Source of the DNA: Salminus brasiliensis | Taxonomy: Eukaryota; Chordata; Actinopteri; Characiformes; Bryconidae | DNA length: 64,000 nt | Direction: 5' to 3' | Assembly (NCBI RefSeq): GCF_030463535.1 | Contig: NC_132893.1 | Span: 22,388,282 to 22,452,281 of the forward strand | Shown here: piece after piece, positions 1-12,159 of the stretch | Numbering within the stretch: position 1 is the stretch's first letter | Layout of the letters: every line of letters begins with the position of its first letter | Program-made: the position numbers and the translations under genes | The notes under the pieces: generated by a model | Database searches by the model: none | What the model was told of the DNA's origin: nothing | Seen by the model: the letters and a program-made list of their open reading frames with translations, nothing else

Positions 1-4
1 CCAG

Positions 5-132
5 GTCAGAAATACGGAGTGATAACAGTCTACGGTTGTCGCAAGTGAAAGAAGAGGATGAAGGAACATACACCTGTGTGTCTGAGAACAGCGTTGGCAA
101 GGCAGAGGCCTCTGGAACACTGCAGGTCCATG
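5..132 (+). CDS. robo3: robo3 window exon 1: second half of Ig3
   Basis: The exon follows an AG at bases 3-4 and enters with two bases of a codon carried over (phase 2). It reads [20 protein letters not shown], then [20 protein letters not shown], with the second Ig cysteine in YTC. It ends at a GTGAGT donor with one base carried over. The length of 128 bases equals that of the corresponding robo4 exon at 57664-57791, which has the same phases, and this supports the start chosen at base 5. Confidence 0.9.
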
Positions 133-1828
133 GTGAGTTACAGCATCACACACACATACATAAGCACGGCACTTCCAAACACACAAACATGCTAATGCAT
201 ACTGACATGCATCACATCAAAGCAGAGTGACATGCCCTTCTTCTTCAACTCATAGCAAACTTCTCCTCATTCCCCTCCAAACTCAGTTAGCTGAGTCTCA
301 CATGCTCCAACTTCCCTTCCACTGCACTCATTAAAAAAGAGCAAACTGCTAAAGCAACAGTCATTTATTTAGGGCTGCCAGACACAATTAAAGTGATTCT
401 GTTCCAGTGGAGGCGCATCTCGCTCTATGAAACGTGACTGTGGATTTGGGCATGTTATTGCATTAAGAAAAACTGCACACCTAATGGTAGCTTACAGCAT
501 TGTCATGCCTGTAGCTGATTTTATCTGGCAACTGTTGGAAAGATGAATTAGCATGCCAAGCGTGGTTGTAATATTAATGACCCACACTTGGGCTCTGATC
601 TATGTTTTCCATAAGCACACAAAAGCTCGATTTAGCACCGGTAGCACTCTTAGATTTTGATTTCTCGCTTAATGGAGTGCTCTAGCCTCTGTATACCACA
701 TCTGTAGCAAATGATACCACATTCTTGCTGTCACGCAAAAACCTTGTGTCTCCTTATGTTTTTTTTGCTTTATATTTTTTATGTAATTGGTATTGCCAGT
801 TGTTATTTACATCATGTCAAAATGTCTCCTGAAAAGCCTTGAAATATAATATTAATACCTATAATATATTTTGTTGTGGACACTTTTTTTGAGCAACTGC
901 TTTGATATACAGTTACCACAACCAAAAATTTCAATAAACGAACGTAAATCCCATTGACTCAAAACACTTATGTTACCAACCAGCTATCACATGCTGACAT
1001 AGATGCCCATTGTGTTATTATCATTATATTATATATATATATGTAAGGACAGACATGGCAGATGGCAGGTAAAAGCACTATCCGCCCAGAACTCAGGGAC
1101 CCATCAGAATTTCACATAGCTAATGTTAGTTGTTGACTTGTACTTGTTGACTTATAGAACATTCAGAAACAGAACTTACAAGTCAGGTTATCCAGAGTTG
1201 GTGGAGAACATTATGTTTAAGACTAATTCACTCCAACATTGTATAAACTGGTAAGTGTTTGTTGGGACATGTTGGGTCAGAGTATCCCAATTAGCTGCGG
1301 AATTCATCATTTATAGGTCTAAGGAACCACAGGCCATTCGGTTGAATTTATACAGTTTGAAAAGGCTCTTTGCAGTGATGCCTTATGATATCCTTATTTG
1401 GTTCCCTCAATTAACTTTTCAATGGGTACTTCTGTAAAGTAAGCTTACTCAGGGGAGCGTTATAGAAATCTTGAGCTAGACATCTAAAGCCCTTGTCTCT
1501 TTAGGTCCAGCCTTCTTTTTATTTATTCTATGGAGAATGCAAAGTCAGGGTCACTTCTCAGTCATACACAGTCATTCATCTTAGTCCCCTTTACCTTCTT
1601 GCCACACAGACTCGCCCTTGCATTACACTGATCACTCCAGCCATTTTCAGATGTTTTTTTTTTTGTTGTTGTTGTTGTTGTCCTTATTGCACACTGAATC
1701 CAACCCCCAGCTCATCCATCTCATTTTCATTCACCCTTTGTTTTTTTCTCTCTCTTTCTGTCTGTCCATTCTGTCCTCCATTCTAGTGGGCCCATTTCGT
1801 AAGTACCATTCCATCTCATCATACTGCA

Positions 1829-1869
<41 letters not shown>

Positions 1870-2951
1870 ATGCGTATGGGGAGCCATTGTGACTGGATCT
1901 GACAAGGTTATGACCCTTTGGGAGGCGGAGCCTTGCTGCTTATGATAGTCATCTAGCTTGCAGAGAGCAGCAATATGTTTAAAGCCCAGGCTCTTATTTC
2001 CTCTACTCGACACTGCAGTGACTTTCGATTCCAGCGGTCCAGCCCATATTTCAGTTAATTAGTGGAGTATTTCAGCAGACTCATCGGTGCCTACTCTGCA
2101 TAGCACTGACACCCATAGCCTCTGACATTTAAAGCTGCCGAGCTCAGGGCAGAAACGGCCTGTGAGAGCACTGTCTGTGGGGGGGCTGTCCTTCGCCACA
2201 GTGATTTACAATGGGCCTGTATCTGCTACCGAGCAGGCTGACCCTCAGCATTCCTGAGGGACCCTGAGAGGAGCTCAGGGTGGTAGTGAGGAGAGAGGGA
2301 GATGGGGAGAGAGAGGGCACAGTAGGGGATCGATAGAGAGATGAAAAGAAAAGGTAAGGAGATGATTGCAGAGGCGTGCTCTCTTCAGGGTGTAAGGACA
2401 TCCAATGAAATGGTGAAACTTCTAGAAGTCTTAGCAAGTTCTGCACAATTAAAGGCTTGCTCATACTGCATTTGTTTTCAATTTGGAAACAGTTGATTGT
2501 GATGGCCCATTGTAAAAGCTATTTAGATGCTCACTTTAGATTACATTGGGGATGCACTGATATGGGAATTGATATGGGCAGATGCCGATATCTAATGTAC
2601 ATATTTTCTGATGCAGATACCAATGCATAAAGCTTTATAAAATGTAAATGCTTCCTAAAATTGGGACTTTATGTATCGGAATTAGCACTGCAGGGTAGTA
2701 TAACCTGTGTATCATTTCAAAATATAAAATTATAATTAATTTTATTATGATTAATTTATTATTAAGACAGAAAAACTAAACGGAATTCCAGAAATGAAAG
2801 GAGGCTGCTTTCTCATTATACAGTGTTTCTTTCCAAGTTTTGCCTAGAAACCAGCATAATTCAGTGCTTCTGTCCATTAAAAATAGAAATCCCTGAAATG
2901 TATGAACAATCAACACGTTATTACTATTATTTAAATGTTATTATATAGTAC

Positions 2952-3024
<73 letters not shown>

Positions 3025-5930
3025 AGCTGTGCAAGCAAGGCTTCTGTCTTCTAGCCTAGAACATTGTTATAGCCAGCAGTGAAAGCCACTGAGGTCTGGC
3101 CCTGAGGCTCTGCTGAGTGACCAGACTAACAATACTTTTCCCCCAAAGAGTATTCATAAATAGCATACCTCAAATTGCAAGATGTTGTTTAGAGTATGCC
3201 CCTCAAGTCCTCAACTATTGAACCACTGTAACCTCTACAAGCCTTTTAGTTTGTCCAGACTTTACTTCCTCACTCTTATATTTACATATTTTACATTGTA
3301 GGATTATGGTTGTTAATGAATATTTCATAGTGCAGATGGATAACAACTGAATAATAACCCAACATTACAAACATGCTAAAAATTGCTGAAAAACACTTGT
3401 TATTTTAGTCAAAGCCTAAACAGAGTGGAAAGCTGTGTGTTTTCTGATTCACAAAAAGAAAAAGAAAGAAAAGAACAGCACAAAAAACAGACATGTTGGG
3501 TGCTGAGAAAGTAAACAATCGCAGTAGGATAGTAGTTTTTGCATAACCCAATATGGCTCTTATTGTCTTTGATTTTTTTAGCCTCTCTGTTGTTACATCT
3601 GCATTTGCGGTTTAGTCGAGCAGCAGAAGGGAGCATTTTGAACCCAACTCAGAGAGGGAGCGAAAGAGAGAGGGAGAGATACAGAGAAAGACAGAGAGAG
3701 GGAGGAAGGGGGTCAGAGGGGGCCTGCCCGGCTCTAAAGATGAAGGATCTGTTTCATCATACGCTCAGTGGCAGGTCATGGAAATAATCCGGCCTGCTCA
3801 TTTCCTTAACTGGCCTCTTCATTAGCATGTGTAAGCTGGGGGACAATAGAGATGAAATAAGCCCGTGTAACAGCGGTTTATACTCGGCTAAAGCCTGCTG
3901 CACTCGGCTGCATTCAACCCCCCTGCTCCCTCAGCCAACAGCTCATTACGGACCCAGTGAGTCTGCAATAAGGGTTCATTTCAAACGCTTGACACTGCAG
4001 TCTAGCCACGCCAAAATTAGGAAAGAGCACTAGAAGCTGAGCTAATATAATGCAGCAGTATTTATATATTTTGTCTCCTAGATGTTAGGGAGTGTGTACG
4101 TTATGAATAAGGCTGTCTCTGACTTGCATAGGAGAAATCTAATCTACAGATTATTTTGACAGTTTGACAGATAAAAAAAAAAAATAGGTAAGCAATAAAA
4201 ATGGACCCTATTTTAGATTGCAAGATATAGCGTTGGAGAAAGATAAACTAGAAAGCCTTTACAATAAATTATTAAAACAAGATAATAAAAAAATAATAAA
4301 AAATTGCTATTCGAACAAATTCATGTTAGAAAATATCTATAACTTTTGAAAAATAAAATTAGCAAAAAAATGATTGCTTTTTATTTTGTCAAGACAGTGT
4401 TTTTACCTGCTTTAAAGTAAAGGCCTGACTGAGCTAGGACTGAGCTTCTATAGTATTCAGAAATTGTAATTACATGTTTTGGTAATGACAGTTTTTTCAT
4501 GGACAAAAGACCCTAGGCCATTTCCTAGCACTATTCGCCAGCTAGTAGATGTTGCACTTTAGTGAAATACAGATAATAATAATAATAATAATAATAATAA
4601 TATTGTGAACATTTTCTTTCACAATTATTGCCATAATGGTATAAATGGTAATGATGCTGAATAAATCTACCCCATTATCAGGAGGAATATATAATTGAAC
4701 TACTCACTTTTCCAGACATCATGCTTCCCTGTCAGTCTTTGTTCCAATGGTCAAAACACAAATGTTCCCAGAATTGAAGAATCACAACACACATGATGAC
4801 TGGAACAATAGTTAGACAAAAATTAAATATCTTTAAATAGATTTCATCATTTCTGAGACACTGTATGTCCAAATGTTTGTGGACACCCCTTCTATTGAAT
4901 TAATTTAGCTACTTAAAGTTGCACTGATTGTCCATGTAGAGAAAATAGAAAATAGAAATTGAATATAGGAAATAAAATAGGACTCCCTGTAGTAGATAAA
5001 CATGAATCCATTGGCACCATGTCTAATGCCAGGCGTGGGCTAGAGGGGTATAAAGCCCCCCAGCATTGAGCTGTGGAGCAGTGGAACTGTGTTCTCTGGA
5101 ATGATGGTTGGTGCTCTATCCAACACTTTTGGGTTGAGTTGGGGAATTGGGGGTGAGGTTTGGTAGTGACCATCCAGCATCCTGAACTCATTACCACTCT
5201 CATACCACTGAATGCAATCCAATGCTCCCAAATATAAAAGAAAGCCTTCCTTGGACGGTAGAGACAATTACTCCAACAAAAGCAGGATAAATGTTTTTCT
5301 TTAAAAACTCTTGATTTTGGAAGAAACAGTGAATGAGCAAATGTTCCAGTACTTTTTCCATATAGTGTAGGAGGTTTTGCTCTGACAGTGACGATATACA
5401 GTAAATCAGGCACCATTTTGTACTGTAAAGAACTGCATTGCCAGAATGTAAATTACCAACTAATCACTGCTAGTTGTTTTTGAAGAGTAGTTGAGCTTAT
5501 TGAGTAGTTACGACAGCAGTAATGAGGAATATGGTGGGGTGGGAGGGGTAAACATATGTATTGCTTTGCTGTAGAGCGTTCAATGTTGGTTACACTCTGG
5601 AGTGTGTGTTAATTGCATGTAGGGATTTTAATTGCAGCCTCAGTTAGTGAAGCATGACTCTTCACCATGTCTGTCTGCATGGCTGTTTGAGTGTGACAAG
5701 TGCCTGTCAGGCTAGTTCCCCCGGGGTCTCCGGCTCAGCAGGCTGGCAGCGGTGTGTTACTTGCTGCTTGTGATCGGATCATTTTGGTGCCTGTGTGTGT
5801 GTGTGTTTGTCTCTAAGTCTAAGATAGTAGATGTCAGTGTGTTGTGTGATAGTTGTGTGATCAGCCTTTTTTTGTTTTTGGACGTGTGGTAAAGGGGTTA
5901 CGGCCATTAACTGCCCCCTATATGAGGGGG

Positions 5931-5984
<54 letters not shown>

Positions 5985-6727
5985 TAGAGACACAGCATGT
6001 GTGTTCCAGACTGTTTTGAAAAGAAAAGGGAGCAAGCAGAGGGCTATTTGGAGACTCCAGTGTGTCTGAGGCTGAGAATGAAAGCATTGAGCTTCATGTG
6101 TCAGCATAAGTTGTTGTGTGTGTGTGTAGGTGGAGGTTCTGACACTGCTGACCTGTCTCAGACCAGCCAGGCAGTAGAAAAATGCTCTAATGCCATCTGT
6201 TTTAATCTTCAAAATGTCATTGTAAAGTTTTGTATACAATTATTAGTTTAAAAGGAAGGATATGAAGTGTGACATCACCCTCACCCAATGAGAAAGTAGT
6301 TTGAACAATATGAACTATAAGTTATTATTCTTAATATCCTTTAAAAAGTGAACTTAAGTATTTAAGTGTAAATTATTTTATTGTAGAATAATCTAATAAG
6401 TTAATTAATAAATAATTCTAAATAAAATAAAATAAATCTAAAAATTATTGTTTGTATTTTTGGCCATTGGCCCAGCACAGACATCTCACATCTCCCTCAG
6501 ACCAAGACATTTAAGCATTTCTGGGTTATAATATTAACTTGTGCGTACTCTAATAGAAGTTATAGGTTTATGTAGTTTTTTAATTTAGTGGGAAAATACA
6601 TTAAAGTGTCACAGTGCAGTTCAGTATCCCACAATTTAAAACACTAGACATTTAACTGACGTTTAATGAGCTCAGTAGGTAAATGCTAAGAAAAGTAAAA
6701 TAATAAACAAGTTAATACTGTGAATTC

Positions 6728-6759
<32 letters not shown>

Positions 6760-8056
6760 GATAAAAACATAAAATGTTTTAATATGACTAAACTCAACAC
6801 GTCACCTGCTTTTTGCTGTTCCTACCCAGTTATTTGCCTTTATATTACTCTCCAATTTGTTTTTTATATGCCTGCCCTGTGCTCAGTTAGATTCGGAAAC
6901 ACCAAAACAGTCTATATTCTGTATAAATACTGTATCCATTCATGTATTACAATATCTTCAAAACAGTAACTTTACATAAAAAGAACAATCATTTCTAACT
7001 TTCCATGTATGATTATTTTAAAACGCTCTATTTTAGAAAGTTTTTGACCATTTCTGTTGGTGCGTTTCTCATGAAATCTTTATACAGTGCAAAGGGCAGC
7101 TCTCAAAAAGTGAGAAAACTGCAATAATTGAGATAAGAATTGGTTCTGACAGCAACAATATAGTATTGTAGCAATACTGTAAATTGAACTTCTGCATGAC
7201 AGCTCCATCCAACATTCAACAATCCCGGATATATCTGCTCACATAGGACCATGCTTGGTGGTCAAAAGCCGCATTATATATATTTTAAATCCTTCCTTGA
7301 AGTTTTCTTCTTGTCATCCCATGTTACTGTACATGCAGGCTGCTCCCCTCTACTTCTAAAGCCCACCACCATCTCCATTAACTGCTAATTATTTATCATA
7401 GCCACAGGCACTTTTCTCTGTGGCTTTCAATTCTGGCTGTTAGGCCCATTTTGAGAATGAGGGCCCTGGTGCTGGAGGCTGCTCTTAGATTAAAATAAAT
7501 AACATTTCCTGCTACATAATTGACATGAATTTCTCCTGGCGGTGAGATGCAAGTTTGCACGTAGTTCACACAGATATGGGTCACAGCAAAGCCCTAATGT
7601 CACTGGTACTGTGATTCCGGGATCAGGGTTTTTTGTTTTTACTCTCAGGTATTGCATAAGATACAGAGCGTTACGCTGCATTTCATAAACATTTCCTACG
7701 TTGCGTCAGCCCATCTGGGAGAAGGTGATGGGATCGATATGGACCAGCCTGGAGATGGATATTGAAAGCTATGGAAATGGAAATCGTTACATACTCCTCA
7801 CATGCTTGGAACTCTTCTGGAGCAAATTGCGGAGACAAGGGACGTGTCTCGGATTTGACCTGAGGGTCAGGGTTAGGGTCTCTGCTTAACCTCCGGACAG
7901 CACCCCCTGAACCCTTACGTCCCGCCTCTCGGTTGGGCTTCGTTCCAATCCAGTGAGCTTCACGCCTGCAAGCTGTGCCTGCAGCAGCCTTTGTTATTTG
8001 TGTATTTACTGTTCGCCCATGGAGGCAGCAATGAGGCAGCTGCTGGCTGAGAGAGC

Positions 8057-8097
<41 letters not shown>

Positions 8098-11000
8098 ACA
8101 AACATGAGAAGAAAGAGAGGAGAGAAAGAGAGAGAGAGCGATCTATGCAGTTCATTAGATGCATTACAGTCTAGGTCTTGATGCCCCAGGGCTCAGTGAC
8201 CTGATGGATTGCCTTGAAAGTCGAGGTGAGCTACAGGAGACACCTTGCTCCGGTATTAATGTGAGGTGTCAGTGCGAGCGGCTCACTCTAGCTGTGAGTG
8301 AAGGAGAGAGGGAGTAAGAAAAAAAAAAGCAGTAGAGCGACGAGGAGAAATCAATTAGCCATTGAAGGTTAAAGGTGGCAGCATCACCCATCCACGGGCC
8401 TGTGCTAAAGGGCAATAGCTTTGGGTTTGATCAATATTCCTTCCCTCGGTCCCTGCTGAGGGATGTGTCTGAAGCCTGGAGGTTGTTTTCCTCTCCCTAT
8501 GCGAAAACTCCATAAATCCCTCAGTCTAGCCGAAGGAACCGGGCTAGCGTGGGGGTCCGTGCCCACATGAGGTATGGATCAGTAGAGCTGGGTACCGAGG
8601 CCTGCAGGCAAGATAAGAGCTACAGATTAACAGCCATCACAGAGAGCCATTGATCACGCTCGCTCAGAGGGCAAGGGCCAAGAAGCAACCACAGAGAGAG
8701 GAAGGGAGGAAGTGGAGAGAAACAGTGAGAGACAAAGAAAGTTAATAAGGTCTCTTCAAAGACCTGGAACCACTACAAATTGCTGTCTATTAGGCTTAAG
8801 TCTTGGATATACTATTGCCATTAAGTTGTTGATGGTTATCAAGTCTAACCTTTAAAGTGTATAAACATAAATCATATTTGTCTCATAATCCGTATATTGT
8901 CCACATCTTATACCTCTATACCCAAACAGGTTAAGACGTTTATAGCCTTCCCTACCTGGAACATCCACCCTGTCTAAGCACTGACTGATTTTGAAGTTGA
9001 GATTTCATTAGTCTATTTCAAAGTACGTTATTTCTAGTACAGTTGTATGCAGAAGTTACAGTATTTGCGCTTTAGAATGTGGACCAGGCATGTCATTTAG
9101 CCATGGGTGCCAACACGTCTACATGCAATTATTGCCTAATAACAACATAATGTATTATATTGCTATTGTAATGCTATGTAATAAAATTAATAGATATAAT
9201 ATATATATCAGGTAGGTTTTTACATATGATAGAGTGATACATTGCAATAGACAGGACACTAATGTATGCTTTAAGCAGGTGCCGTAGTGCAGTGGATAAC
9301 AACACCGCCTTCCATGTGGCAAAATAGAGTTCAGTTCCCTGGCTGGGCCAGTACACCATGCTACACCAATAAGAGTCCTTGAGCAAGATTCTTAACACTA
9401 CTTTTTACCTGTGTACCAGTGTAAGTCACTCTGGATAAGATCATGAGCCAAATATTATAGATGTAAATCATTTGTTAAAGCTATAGAATAAACTACACTC
9501 TTTAATATAAAGGTGCTACATGTGGCCTTTGAGTAATGCCATAGAATAACCACTTTTGGTTCCCTAAAGAACCATGTTTCTAATATGGGCCAAAAACAAT
9601 CCGTTGTAATTTCTTTACCAATATTAAGGTTCTTCCTTATAAACATGGTTTGTTTAAATGTCACCATCACAAGCCTACAACCTATGCTGGATGCTATCAG
9701 GAGATGGGAGAAAACAGTGAGAAACCAAATAAGTTGGTATGCAGTCTTATAAAAAGACAGGAAGCACAGCCATTTCTAGTGATTAACTTCACTGGTCTGT
9801 GCCCAGACCTACGGGGAGTTTTATCATGTTTTCTGAGTCCAAGTCCCCATTAGCAGACAAAAATCTGCTCTTGGAGAGAGGATCCCCAGTGCTGAACGCA
9901 ATCTGGACCGGTTGTGTTCAGTCCCACAGGCCTGCATCCCACAGGCTCTCAGCAGTGGAAGGTTTGTTATACTCTCACACACTAGAGCTTGCAGCCCACA
10001 CAGTGCCAGTGGAGAAGTGCTCTTCAGAAAGTGCGTCCACTGTGCTGCCATGTGTTCTAAAGAGCCTGCGTGAGAGCAGAAGAGAAGAAACCTGTCATAA
10101 TTACACTCTCCAAAACCATTTCTGGCCTTTGGGTCAAAATAAGCTTCAGCAAAATACCTCTAAATCAGCACACATCAAACAATGGAATGGCTTTTGTTTA
10201 AGTAAGTGCCCCCAACAAGTGTCCAAACAGTACTCAAATGTGTGAGAAAAAACATATATGCATTCAACAATGAATAACAACCTGTTATATATGGCTTTGG
10301 TGGGTGGCTGTGGTGGTCTCGAAGTCAGTTTAAGGGTTTGGTGTCAGAGTCTAAACAAAACTATGCAGATAGGGTTGAAATGTGTGTATGTGTGTGTGAA
10401 CACTCCAAACAGACTCCATCATGCTGCACTGTACTGGTGGCCCTAAGGCCTGGCATGCATGCTCAGTGTCACCCAAGACAGCTTTACTGCGTGGCCAGAG
10501 AACACACACTTGCAGATTAGCAGAATGGATCATTCTAAACTCTACACTTATAACTCATAAATGTTTAGATTTAACTCAACTCTTGAAAAACCTTTTAAAT
10601 GTTTGTTTGATTTTCTTCTCTCCTCAGTTCCTCCTCAGATCGTGGTGCGTCCCCGGGACCAGATCTCAGCGCAGGGACGCACTGTCACCTTCCTGTGCGG
10701 CACTAAAGGGAATCCCCCACCTGCTGTGTTCTGGCAAAAAGAAGGGAGCCAGGTAAGAGCCATCACAGAAACCCAAAAACAGTGTTGGCCAGTGTTTATA
10801 GAATCACTGCCTGAAAACATACTTATTTACTTTTACCAAATGTCTGATTAAGGACATCATATCTATCTCTGTTTCACATATTTACAGCTTACATATCATC
10901 ACTCGCTTTTAAGAACCTTGTAACCTTGTAAAGTTGCCATTTTGGAATTTTGCATGACAGCAACAGTATACAAGTTCATTAACCCAAAGCTTTGAAAGTG

Positions 11001-12128
11001 AAGAAATATTTGGCTTACATATAGTATAACCTGGGACCTGCTGGAGGGATTATATATCTCCCGGCTGGCCTGGAAGCGTAAGGGGATCCCCCCAGCAGGA
11101 ACTGCTAGAACTTGCTGGGCACAGGGGTGTCTGGCCTCTATGCTCTCCCTATTGCCATTGCAACACTGAACTGAATTAAGCGGATAAAGAGTGGAATGAA
11201 TGGATTGTTCCTTAAGTTGAAATAATTTATTATGTATTTTATTATATTATATTGCAATTTGTTACATAGCACAGCTCTCAAACCTAAGCTTAATTTAAAA
11301 TTATTGAGCAAAGATAAACCAAGGAAGACATCAATTTATAAATGTGTAATTTATCTGTAATAAATAAACACAGGGTGTTGTCAGTGTCAATATTGTCAAT
11401 ATTTTCAGTGTCACAACACTATTTTTACAGAATTTACAAAATCAAAAGATATTAACACCTGACCCAATAGAAAGGTTTAGTGTTCCTAATTGTTTTTTAA
11501 AGCTTTCTGCTAATTGTTTGAACTATATCAATGTTAATTGCAAATAAAACACTGATTGCTCATTTTGAATAGATAATGTGTGTAAATGGAATCATGTTTT
11601 ATACATGCCCTAAATATCAATCACACAGCAATGCTCTAAAGTCTAGTATAAATCATTTCCTAGACAGTAGAGACAGTTACTCCAACAAAAGCAGGATAAA
11701 CCCTTTTTAATACCCTTGTATTTGGAAGAAATAATAAATGAGCAGATGTCCCAATACTTTTGTCCATATGCTGTATATAGCAGTATAATTGTGGGGCAAA
11801 CTTTTACCCATATCATGCAGCCTTAGTGTATGGAATGTAGAAGCTGAGACCCAAACTTTTGCCCAAGTTGTGAGCTGTGTTAGATAAAGCTCAGCTAGTT
11901 CTATTTATAGCCTCTGACAGAGGGAGTACCGAAACAATGCCCTACCCAATCCAAAGCTTAGAGGAAGGAAATCTTCTATCTTTTGCTTTTTTCCATGGTT
12001 TTTTAAAGCCATGCGTGCATGTGTGTGTCACAAGTCGGAGGTGGGGATGGCATATCCACATGGCTGCGGGTCATGAACTTCTTTCTGAATAATCGTGTTC
12101 TCTGGGTTTGGTTCTGCAGGCTGTGTTG

Positions 12129-12159
<31 letters not shown>

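Larger units (their letters stand above)
133..10627 (+). other. robo3 intron, 10.5 kb
   Basis: This is the largest intron in the window. It holds TG/AT/AAT/GA microsatellites, a full-length nonautonomous element (4857-5369), a SINE (9268-9470), a GGTTCTTT-type element (9505-9656) and several GC-balanced, repeat-free islands (about 2010-2130, 3780-4025, 7690-8040, 8380-8670) that could be conserved non-coding DNA. A stretch near 2545-2720 resembles a hAT-type nonautonomous repeat, with low confidence. No exon with supported phase was found. Confidence 0.85.

Noticed and set aside
4913..5416. 167-codon open frame on the - strand
   Set aside because: It lies inside the nonautonomous element copy at 4857-5369, and other copies of the same element do not keep the frame.
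7683..8105. 140-codon open frame on the - strand with serine-leucine repeats
   Set aside because: The repeat part is the GA microsatellite read in reverse; the rest has no recognisable domain.
9799..10245. 148-codon open frame on the + strand in the first robo3 intron
   Set aside because: It shows no family similarity, has no splice context that fits the Robo frame, and is crossed by other open frames.
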